From positions 3,479 to 14,004 of the forward strand of contig NVVG01000109.1 in NCBI GenBank assembly GCA_002402125.1: a stretch of DNA of 10,526 bases. Reading direction: 5' to 3'. The notes beneath the pieces are model-generated. The model did no database searches, was not told the origin of the DNA, and worked only from the letters and a program-made list of their open reading frames with translations. Positions 1-6,379 of this stretch are shown here, piece by piece. Within the stretch, counting starts at the first letter, position 1; each line of letters begins with the position of its first letter. This stretch comes from Moraxellaceae bacterium (GTDB lineage Bacteria; Pseudomonadota; Gammaproteobacteria; Pseudomonadales; Ketobacteraceae). A program made the translations under genes and the position numbers.

Positions 1-221
1 CCGGCTTGTTTCCACCAGCCAGTGATTAATAGAATTGCTATGAATCCGATTAAGGTTCCAATCAGCACCATTGGTAAAAGCTCAAATCCAGAAATAGATG
101 CGCCCGATTTTGAAAATATCCCTTTGGATAACAGCTTCGTGGTTCCACTATACGGAACGTAAAATGCGAAGTACCCGAGCGCTAAGGCCCAAATACTCAA
201 TTTGTTTTTACTAAATTCCAT
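1..221 (-). CDS. N-terminal part of a multi-spanning membrane protein (3' end outside window)
   Basis: An open frame starts at the ATG at 221..219, two bases after the flavoprotein stop, and runs without a stop for 73 codons to the window edge. It begins MEFSKNKLSIWALALGYFAF and has two hydrophobic segments: about residues 9-24, and about 48-68 (LLPMVLIGTLIGFIAILLIT) followed by GWWKQA. Between them lies a short polar loop with a TKLLSKGIFSKSG stretch. This looks like the start of a polytopic inner-membrane protein, and the layout recalls EamA/DMT-like permeases, but too little is present to name a family. As last visible gene of the operon it could carry the pathway product or precursor across the membrane. 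The tight spacing and the start position make the gene itself convincing. Confidence 0.7.
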   Translation of the reverse strand, partial: MEFSKNKLSIWALALGYFAFYVPYSGTTKLLSKGIFSKSGASISGFELLPMVLIGTLIGFIAILLITGWWKQA

Positions 222-223
222 GG

Positions 224-1423
224 TTATTTTGCATTAAAAAATGATTTGTCATGTGATTCTCCAAGCAGTGATTTCCCAATCGTCGCTAACAATTGATCAT
301 CATTGTCATGTCTTGTATAAAGGGTTAAGTCTCTAACCACTCTTTCGAGCGGACTCGGTTGGATTAGTGCACGTGCTCCACAAATATGAACGGCATGATC
401 TAATGTTGTCGTAGTTAGTTGTTCTACTTCATACCGCACCATATTGCCTGCAGACTTGGCCTCGCTTATTTTATCTTCGTTCCAACATTGGGCAGCGTGA
501 TCCAGCCACATACTTGCAGATTGAATATTGAGCGCCATTTTTGCAATACGATGTTGAACAAAAGGATCGTTTTGTCTTTTCTGACTTTCAATATGATCCA
601 GCGTATAGGAATAAGCGGCTTTAGCAGCTCCCAGAAATGTTGCAGCATATTGAGGCGTCCATCTCGTTTGCCAATCATCCAATAGGAATTCACCCGGTTT
701 ACCAATTTCGTTTTCAAAGGGAATAAATGTGTTGTCAAAACGAACCAAATAACTTACGGAGCCTCTCATTCCCATTGGTTTCCACCATGAATCATCAAAT
801 GTGACAGAAGGATCTGAAAGCTCGCAAGCTAGCATTAGAACGGATTCAGGTGAACCACTAGCATGTCTTGCGGCACCCGGCCCTTCCAAGTTGACCAATA
901 AATTTGCCCATGTTGCACCGGGAGCACTTGAACAAAACACTTTGGATCCATTGATAATATATCCGTTTTCCGTTTTGGTTATTGTCGTACCAATTTTTCC
1001 TTTTTGACCGGGTATTTTGAGGAGAGGTTCTCCACTCCAAACCGTCCAAATATCTCCTTGATTAACAACACCAGAAAACCATCTTTCCTTTTGAGAATAG
1101 TTTGCTAGATTATCGATTAACATTAGGGCATTGTTATGACCTTCCCAGCAACGCGCTGTGGACATGTCTGCTTTAGCTATTTCAGTTGTCATTGCCCATA
1201 AAGAGCGAATATTTCCCTTGTTATTTCCCAGTCCCATCCCTCCGAATTCTTTGGAGATTGTTGGGGCATTTAAACCGGCATCAAATAATGCTTGAAAATT
1301 TTCTTTTGGAAAAGAATAAGTATCGTCGTACTGTTTTGCTCGTAACGCAAACTCCTTCTGAGTCAATTGCTTCAATGATTCAATTGGATCTATATTAACG
1401 GTCTTTAGTTCTTGGTTTCTCAT
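224..1423 (-). CDS. Acyl-CoA-dehydrogenase-fold flavoprotein without the usual catalytic Glu
   Basis: A 399-residue protein with the three-part acyl-CoA dehydrogenase fold: N-terminal helices (about 10-125, with EFGGMGLG at 59-66), a beta domain (about 125-235, with VWSGEP, GYIINGSKVFCSSAPGATW and PMGMRGSVSYLV) and C-terminal helices ending HICGARALIQPSPLERVVRD. FAD or FMN binding is expected. Where many acyl-CoA dehydrogenases have the YEGT-type catalytic Glu, this protein reads LYTRHDNDDQ (368-377). His372-Asp373 and His97 in EGHNNAL sit where DszC- and HsaA-like flavin monooxygenases of this fold carry conserved His residues. A reduced-flavin monooxygenase, or a dehydrogenase on a non-CoA substrate, is therefore more likely than fatty-acid beta-oxidation. 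No flavin reductase gene is visible. It follows the paralog pair by three bases and precedes the membrane-protein gene by two, so it likely acts on the same small molecule. Fold firm; reaction inferred. Confidence 0.85.
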   Translation of the reverse strand: MRNQELKTVNIDPIESLKQLTQKEFALRAKQYDDTYSFPKENFQALFDAGLNAPTISKEFGGMGLGNNKGNIRSLWAMTTEIAKADMSTARCWEGHNNALMLIDNLANYSQKERWFSGVVNQGDIWTVWSGEPLLKIPGQKGKIGTTITKTENGYIINGSKVFCSSAPGATWANLLVNLEGPGAARHASGSPESVLMLACELSDPSVTFDDSWWKPMGMRGSVSYLVRFDNTFIPFENEIGKPGEFLLDDWQTRWTPQYAATFLGAAKAAYSYTLDHIESQKRQNDPFVQHRIAKMALNIQSASMWLDHAAQCWNEDKISEAKSAGNMVRYEVEQLTTTTLDHAVHICGARALIQPSPLERVVRDLTLYTRHDNDDQLLATIGKSLLGESHDKSFFNAK

Positions 1424-1426
1424 TTT

Positions 1427-1804
1427 CTATATCTTGAAAAAGAATTCGCGAACGAAACAATTCGACCGTTCGTCTTCATCTTTAAATGTGAAATAACCTG
1501 CTATTATTAGCAATCCTTTATTTTCGTTCATGGCCAAAAAAGCTTCCATATCACCCATTTCGAATCGGGTTTGAAAAGCTACAACGTCATTGGTGTCTGG
1601 AGCATATGAGTGGCTTTTAACGACTTGACTTCCCCAATTTCCTGGATAAAATCCAGTTTCAGATCCAGTGATATGAATCATTAACTGCCCGTTTTCTTCG
1701 TACAAACGAAATGCACCTATCACCCGCGCTTTTTCGTAAGAGTTTGTCCAACTTCCTAAGTAGTATGAGAAGTCCGTTTTTATTTTTTGAATTTGATTTT
1801 CCAT
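1427..1804 (-). CDS. Small barrel-like hypothetical protein, tandem copy 2 (paralog)
   Basis: A 125-residue soluble protein, 15 bases after its paralog. The two share the opening (YLGSWTNSYEK here, FLGTWKNVNPK there), a mid-protein strand (IHITG against IHCFG), a following NWG or DWG, and the ending (FTFKDEDERSNCFVREFFFK against NTFKDGSNRNNYLCREFFCK). The middle differs clearly, and this copy lacks the TPC segment near the DWG, so the pair has probably diverged in ligand or become two subunits. No signal peptide, membrane segment or recognisable catalytic motif is seen. Its stop lies three bases before the flavoprotein gene. Heterodimer formation or successive steps on one substrate would fit, but neither is shown by sequence. 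Confidence 0.83.
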   Translation of the reverse strand: MENQIQKIKTDFSYYLGSWTNSYEKARVIGAFRLYEENGQLMIHITGSETGFYPGNWGSQVVKSHSYAPDTNDVVAFQTRFEMGDMEAFLAMNENKGLLIIAGYFTFKDEDERSNCFVREFFFKI

Positions 1805-1819
1805 GCTATCAGAACCGTA

Positions 1820-2233
1820 TTATTTACAAAAGAATTCGCGGCACAAGTAGTTGTTGCGATTACTGCCATCCTTGAATGTGTTACATGATTGAACAACCAT
1901 GACACCGTATTTTATATTTCCTATTATGCTTATGTCCATGAATTCAAAATCATAGGTACCTGTAAAGCCTTCAATCACTTGAGAGGCTACATTAGAGCTA
2001 AAAACCTGACATGGAGTAGGACCCCAGTCCATTTCATCTTGTTCTAATATTCCGAAACAATGAATGAAAATTTCACTGTCCTTTATACTCACTTCCATGC
2101 GAGAAATTTGACCTGTTTTAGGGTTCACATTCTTCCATGTTCCAAGAAAGGAGCTTATTTGAGTTCCCCATTCATGATAGGATTCAGAAATCAGATCGTC
2201 TTTTTTTGTGTGTTTTAATTCAGCTGTTTGCAT
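1820..2233 (-). CDS. Small barrel-like hypothetical protein, tandem copy 1
   Basis: A 137-residue soluble protein with no signal peptide or membrane segment. Its ATG immediately follows the stop codon of the shikimate-like fusion gene, which implies translational coupling. It opens with a charged 25-residue stretch, then FLGTWKNVNPKTGQISRMEV, IHCFG, DWGPTPCQVFSS and a closing NTFKDGSNRNNYLCREFF. The alternating hydrophobic pattern suggests an all-beta, lipocalin-like barrel. From memory, similar small proteins with an FGxxxxxPxDWG-like core and an SRExF ending occur as uncharacterised proteins in other bacteria, including actinomycetes; I know of no assigned function. The next gene is a divergent paralog. 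In this setting a role in binding or isomerising a pathway intermediate is possible, but that is inference only. It could equally be a binding or chaperone protein. Confidence 0.85.
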   Translation of the reverse strand: MQTAELKHTKKDDLISESYHEWGTQISSFLGTWKNVNPKTGQISRMEVSIKDSEIFIHCFGILEQDEMDWGPTPCQVFSSNVASQVIEGFTGTYDFEFMDISIIGNIKYGVMVVQSCNTFKDGSNRNNYLCREFFCK

Positions 2234-3691
2234 TTAACTTGTTTTAACTTGTTCAATAATTTTGCCCGCAGGCATTGGAATTTTCAGCATGGATAAGAAT
2301 TGCTGTTTAATTTGAATATCGGCCATTTGAACACCATCAATTACGTGCATACCCAAAAGGCGACAGTATTTGACCAGAGGAGTGTTTGATTGTTGTGTAT
2401 AAACATGATCAATCACCACACATTCTCTCTTCATTTTAGAGACATCAAAGGGTACTTTCTTATCTGTTTTTCCTATTGGTGTACAATGAATAATTACATC
2501 GTACTTTCCAGGTGAAAAGTCAGATAAAGAGACAAAGGGTAAATCCAGAGTCATCGCTAACATCTTTCCTTTTGAGATCGTCCTGTTCACCAATGTCGGG
2601 GTGATGTTTAAGCTTTTCATTTTTTCAGCGATACTTGAACCTGCGCCACCACAACCAATGATTGCTATATTTTTCTCCTGCCAATTTGCCGCTATTCCGT
2701 TTAAAGCTTCGATAGAACCCTTAGCATCTGAACTATATCTTGACCAGCCGTTTTCCTTTCGGAGTAGTCCATTGCACGCCTTCACAATTGAGTTTGTGTT
2801 CTTCAAATCGATACTGGCTGTTTCGTAAGCCTCCGTTTTAAAGGGAGAAACTACGGTAAGCCCAGAAACAGGAATTGGAAGCTCTTGATTGTTAATCACC
2901 TCCTGGAAAAAGGATGAAAAATGTTCTGTTTGAAAAGGCAAATATAAATAGGGCAAGTTAAGAGAGCGATATGCAGCATTGTGACGCTCTGGAGAAACAG
3001 AACCAAATACTTGGTTTCCAATAATGCCAAAAAAATGAGAAACTGAATATACAAATGGCAATCCATAATCGTCCATTAAAAGCGAAGCTGAAAAACTAGG
3101 CGTATTCTTGTCTTCGGGGTCTAGGTTCGCATGAATTTCAGGCGCTCCCATAAATGGCGCACTAATTTGTGTCCAAGCAGTATCGGAGCCAATAGCATAA
3201 GCCACCAAAGATTTGTTCTTGATTGTATCAAGCAAACGAACTACGGGGATTGCATCTGCCGAACTTTGTGCATTTACAATTAATTTGTAACAGCTTGCCG
3301 GAACTTGCATATATTTTTCAGTCCTATTCTTGATGTTTTCAAAACTTTCTGAAGGACCATACCATGAAATTCGTCGCTTTTCTTTTGGAATAGAATTGAG
3401 TATTTCTGGAGTTAAGTCACGTTCACCTTCAAGTTCTACAAAATCAAAAAAATCAGAAGCATTAATAAGCTGTTGTGCTCGGTCAGTAGGTGAACCGGTG
3501 TAATTACCGCCTTCAGACTTACTGCGTAAAATGTAGACAAGTGGAGTGGAGGTATACTTTTTTACGCACTCAGAGTTTGGAATAAGATCAGCTCTCACTT
3601 CAATTAATCCAATTGAATCAGTAATTGTAGACAAAACGTCCAATTGGTTCAGTTTGGTAACCGAAATAACTATGTTAACGCTCCGTTTCAT
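2234..3691 (-). CDS. 3-dehydroquinate dehydratase/shikimate dehydrogenase-like fusion with altered active sites
   Basis: Two enzymes of the shikimate pathway are fused, in the order AroD-type I then AroE, as in plants and Chlamydiae. Residues about 5-205 match type I dehydroquinase: IEVRADL (30-36), LRSKSEGGNY (55-64), VELEGERD and the Schiff-base Lys candidate Lys136 in CYKLIVN. The catalytic His position (SxHxF in the family) reads SWYGP at 109-113, and the substrate-binding Arg and Gln positions appear to be Gln175 and Phe200. Residues about 219-480 match shikimate dehydrogenase: FFGIIGN, SVSP (231-234), catalytic Lys285 in SPFK, Asn307, Asp322, the NADP loop GCGGAG (346-351), the NRT motif (369-371) and Gln460. 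The usual NVTxPxK is TVVSPFK, so the Asn and Thr contacts are lost. The fold is sure; the canonical reactions are doubtful, and a modified substrate such as a quinate- or aminoshikimate-like ring is possible. The leader is A-rich (AAAAATAAA), and the gene abuts the next one directly. Confidence 0.85.
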   Translation of the reverse strand: MKRSVNIVISVTKLNQLDVLSTITDSIGLIEVRADLIPNSECVKKYTSTPLVYILRSKSEGGNYTGSPTDRAQQLINASDFFDFVELEGERDLTPEILNSIPKEKRRISWYGPSESFENIKNRTEKYMQVPASCYKLIVNAQSSADAIPVVRLLDTIKNKSLVAYAIGSDTAWTQISAPFMGAPEIHANLDPEDKNTPSFSASLLMDDYGLPFVYSVSHFFGIIGNQVFGSVSPERHNAAYRSLNLPYLYLPFQTEHFSSFFQEVINNQELPIPVSGLTVVSPFKTEAYETASIDLKNTNSIVKACNGLLRKENGWSRYSSDAKGSIEALNGIAANWQEKNIAIIGCGGAGSSIAEKMKSLNITPTLVNRTISKGKMLAMTLDLPFVSLSDFSPGKYDVIIHCTPIGKTDKKVPFDVSKMKRECVVIDHVYTQQSNTPLVKYCRLLGMHVIDGVQMADIQIKQQFLSMLKIPMPAGKIIEQVKTS

Positions 3692-3692
3692 T

Positions 3693-5231
3693 TTATTTTT
3701 CTGAGCAGTTAATTGTACTGACTAGCTTTAATTGATTCGCGATTGGATCAAAACTGGCAATGTAAACCGATGATGAACCTGCACGTTTATTTAAGTTATA
3801 TGTAACAGGAGGGGCTAATCCTGTCGAGAATTCATACAAACCTTCAAATGAACCAATTAATTTGTCTTGCGTTAAGTCACTTCCAACTCGCTTTAGACAT
3901 TCCTCTAAAGTCATGAGCATAGACATTATATTTAGTTGGCTATTCTTCCAATTGGAAAGAAGCTTATTTTCTCTGTTTAAGGATTGATACAATCGAATAC
4001 TTGCAGAAGACCGTTCTGTGATCCAAGTGGGGTAGGAGATGAATACTTTCTTTTGAAAAGCTTTTGGCATATTAAATAAGTCCACTCCAGAAATGCTCCC
4101 TGAAGTCAATATATAAGGTGTTTTCCCGATGTTGTCCAGCTCTTTTAAAAATTGATTCCCTAATTGAGTTGAACCAACATAAAATACAAGACTATTGGAG
4201 TGGATCTGCTTTGTCAAAGCGAGTTCTTGGATGTTATCTGAATCTAGAGCCAGTAGAGTGGGAAGAACATTATTCTTAGCTAGGTAATAATTTGAAAGAG
4301 TCTTGGCAAAAGCTTTTCTGTCATTATCATTTGTATACACAATTGTTACTTCACCTTTTTTTTTGAGAAGTTCATTTTCTTTAGAGAAATCAACTAAAGC
4401 TTGATTTTGTGCTGTTAAGCTCGGGTAGACATAAAAAGCATTTCGATTGTTTAAACCGCTTCCTGTTAATTCATTGGAACATAAGAATAGGCTAGGAGTT
4501 GTATTGTTCTCTCCCAAAATTTCTTTTTCACCAAAACCTGTCACCATGAAATATTTTTTCTCTTCGAATTGTTCGCTCGTACTAAAAAATGATGGTTTTA
4601 AGGTGCGGTTGTAAATTCCTCCATTTTCATTGACAGTGTTGCAATAGGCTTGCACCATTTTTTTTATAGCTTCATTTTTTGAATTTGGCTGGTTTTGTTC
4701 GCTGTTTAACGCGATTCCAATAACAATCGTTGATTTGGTAAGCCCAACGTCTCCAGCTTTACCAAGAACTTTCATATAAGCAACTAGATTGTTGAGATCC
4801 TCTCTAGTCATATTATAAGTAGGCATTGCATTGTGCAATTTATTTCCAGCTGGATCTATCCCAGTTGTTATCACTTTTCTTAGGGTTTGCTCCGTGTATG
4901 CTGGATACTTTTCACCACTAATTCGTTTGCCTCCATATGACCTAGTGAGGTAGGCCCATGTTACGTTTGAAGGGGATATGCCTCCTTCAGGATTCCCCGT
5001 GCCATCGGCTTTGTGACAATTAATGCATTTCATCACTGTCGCAGGAACTTTTACTCCAGACATGTTTGCCGTAATTTTCACATCCGAAGACCCAATACCT
5101 TCTGTATAAATCTTTTTTCCTGCTAATTCGGCAGGAGTTAGTTTTTCCGAAGAACCAGAGTTATCAGGTGTAATGGAAGAAATTAACGTGCACGAGAGAA
5201 TAAACAGGAAAAGGAATAAAATATTTCTCAT
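3693..5231 (-). CDS. Cytochrome c fused to periplasmic LIV-type substrate-binding domain
   Basis: A 512-residue exported protein with two parts. The short N-terminal signal has a hydrophobic run ending ILSC (Cys14), which could be a lipobox; lipoprotein anchoring is likely but not certain. Residues about 34-157 are a class I cytochrome c: CINCH at 69-73 binds heme, and Met136 in HNAMPTYNM, followed by REDLNNLVAYMKVLG, is the likely axial ligand region. Residues about 166-505 look like a type 1 periplasmic binding protein of the Leu/Ile/Val family: STIVIGIALN opening, NENGGIYNRTLKP, then FYVYPSLTAQNQALVDF and VTIVYTNDNDRKAFAKTL typical of these folds. No ABC permease or ATPase gene is seen nearby, so binding may serve electron transfer or sensing rather than import. 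It ends one base before the shikimate-like fusion gene, linking the periplasmic and cytoplasmic halves of the operon. Domain calls are firm; ligand unknown. Confidence 0.88.
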   Translation of the reverse strand: MRNILFLFLFILSCTLISSITPDNSGSSEKLTPAELAGKKIYTEGIGSSDVKITANMSGVKVPATVMKCINCHKADGTGNPEGGISPSNVTWAYLTRSYGGKRISGEKYPAYTEQTLRKVITTGIDPAGNKLHNAMPTYNMTREDLNNLVAYMKVLGKAGDVGLTKSTIVIGIALNSEQNQPNSKNEAIKKMVQAYCNTVNENGGIYNRTLKPSFFSTSEQFEEKKYFMVTGFGEKEILGENNTTPSLFLCSNELTGSGLNNRNAFYVYPSLTAQNQALVDFSKENELLKKKGEVTIVYTNDNDRKAFAKTLSNYYLAKNNVLPTLLALDSDNIQELALTKQIHSNSLVFYVGSTQLGNQFLKELDNIGKTPYILTSGSISGVDLFNMPKAFQKKVFISYPTWITERSSASIRLYQSLNRENKLLSNWKNSQLNIMSMLMTLEECLKRVGSDLTQDKLIGSFEGLYEFSTGLAPPVTYNLNKRAGSSSVYIASFDPIANQLKLVSTINCSEK

Positions 5232-5237
5232 GATATT

Positions 5238-6362
5238 CTAATTAACGGTGTCATTAATAACACTATCAATGATTTTAATTATCTCATCTATTGGCGCCAA
5301 TCCATTAACTTTTTTCCAGAGTTTTGTGTTTAAATTTCCAACAAGAAAAACGGAATCATGTGCTTCTCTGTTTTCTACATTTTTACCCAGTTTTCGTAGA
5401 GCCGTTTCTATATTTTCTTGTTCTCCGGTGATGAAATACCAACCATCTTGGGCTCCATATTCGTTTGCGTATTTTTTTAATGTTTCAGGTGTATCGGTTT
5501 TATAATCTACTGTGAGCGAAATAATATTGACTTCTGTGCCAAGTTTGGTACCCAAATGTTCTTGAATTCGCTTCAAGTTTTCATTCATAACAGGGCATAC
5601 TCCAGTACATTCAGTAAAAAAAGGATTGATGATCACGACTTTATCTTTCATCAAATCCGTATACAGTTTCTTGGATTCACCATTTTGATCTAGAAGCACT
5701 ACATCCGTGAAGTAATTTTGATCAAAATTGTCTTCATCTTTCTTTGAAGGAGTATCAAAAAACTGATTTAACGTTGCCGCTAACTCAGTAGGGTCTGCGA
5801 GTCCATTTGCTCGAACCCAATTGTCTTCCCCCTCTTTTCCCATTAACACAATTGGAGCATGTTCATCTTTTAATGAAGTGTATACTTCAAGTTTTTTAAG
5901 CAATCCATTAATGTCTTTAACTTTTCCAGTTAGTAGGGTCCATCCTTCTCCTGGTTCAAAGTTTTCGCTCCATGCGGCCAATCTTTCAGGTGTATCTGTA
6001 GCTGGATCGATGGTGATTGTGAGCATAACCAATTCAGAACTTTCCACGCGTTCTGACATTAATTTTTTTAAGTGGACAAAGTTCGCTCCCATTGGTGGGC
6101 AAATGGTAGTACAAGTCGTGAAAACAAAATTTAGCGCAACGACTTTTCCCTCAATTAAATCGTAAAATTTAACTTTCTCTCCGTGTTGAGTAATCAAGTT
6201 AATATTGGGTACTTTTTTCATTCCTCCAATAGAGAATTGAGATACATTTTTCTTTTTGGCGTCATCTGCGGGGACGCAACATGCTGCTTTTTTTTCTTGA
6301 CTTATTCCAAGTTGAGAAATGAGCAATAAAATGAGCAGAGTAATACACTTGATCTGTTTCAT
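5238..6362 (-). CDS. Secreted tandem SCO1/SenC double-domain protein
   Basis: SCO proteins are thioredoxin-fold, copper-binding or thiol-redox factors that usually help assemble the CuA site of cytochrome oxidase. This one carries two copies. A signal peptide (1-22) ends in ISQ before EKK. Domain one (about 50-200) has FTTCTTICPPMG with Cys84 and Cys88, the TIDPATDTPERL segment, and His168 in DEHAPIVLMG. Domain two (about 215-370) has FFTECTGVCPVMN with Cys252 and Cys256, TVDYKTDTPETL, and His335 in EAHDSVFLVG. Both keep the full Cys-Cys-His copper ligand set. A further Cys-Cys pair (28-29) sits just after the predicted cleavage site. A usual SCO protein is around 200 residues, so 374 fits a duplication. 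The gene lies 6 bases before the cytochrome fusion gene, suggesting metal delivery or thiol reduction for a neighbouring exported redox protein rather than only for respiratory oxidase. Family assignment is firm; the client is inferred. Confidence 0.92.
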   Translation of the reverse strand: MKQIKCITLLILLLISQLGISQEKKAACCVPADDAKKKNVSQFSIGGMKKVPNINLITQHGEKVKFYDLIEGKVVALNFVFTTCTTICPPMGANFVHLKKLMSERVESSELVMLTITIDPATDTPERLAAWSENFEPGEGWTLLTGKVKDINGLLKKLEVYTSLKDEHAPIVLMGKEGEDNWVRANGLADPTELAATLNQFFDTPSKKDEDNFDQNYFTDVVLLDQNGESKKLYTDLMKDKVVIINPFFTECTGVCPVMNENLKRIQEHLGTKLGTEVNIISLTVDYKTDTPETLKKYANEYGAQDGWYFITGEQENIETALRKLGKNVENREAHDSVFLVGNLNTKLWKKVNGLAPIDEIIKIIDSVINDTVN

Positions 6363-6379
6363 ATTAGATTCGTTTAATT

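Noticed and set aside
466..1049. Short minus-strand frames inside the flavoprotein gene in another reading frame
   Set aside because: They overlap a complete conserved flavoprotein and show no recognisable motifs.
224..1423. A standard fatty-acid beta-oxidation acyl-CoA dehydrogenase
   Set aside because: The usual YEGT-type Glu region is replaced by LYTRHDND, and no thiolase, hydratase or electron-transfer flavoprotein gene is in the window.
2233..2251. Two 9-base direct repeats (TTTAACTTG) at the end of the shikimate-like fusion gene
   Set aside because: The repeat is short and AT-rich, and it overlaps the stop codon. It could be a small slippage duplication, but nothing shows a function or a mobile element.
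5821..6165. Plus-strand open frame of 114 codons opposite the tandem SCO gene
   Set aside because: It lies wholly inside a strongly supported minus-strand gene with clear motifs, and its translation shows no domain pattern. The other plus-strand frames (for example 8398..8724 and 419..685) were rejected for the same reason.
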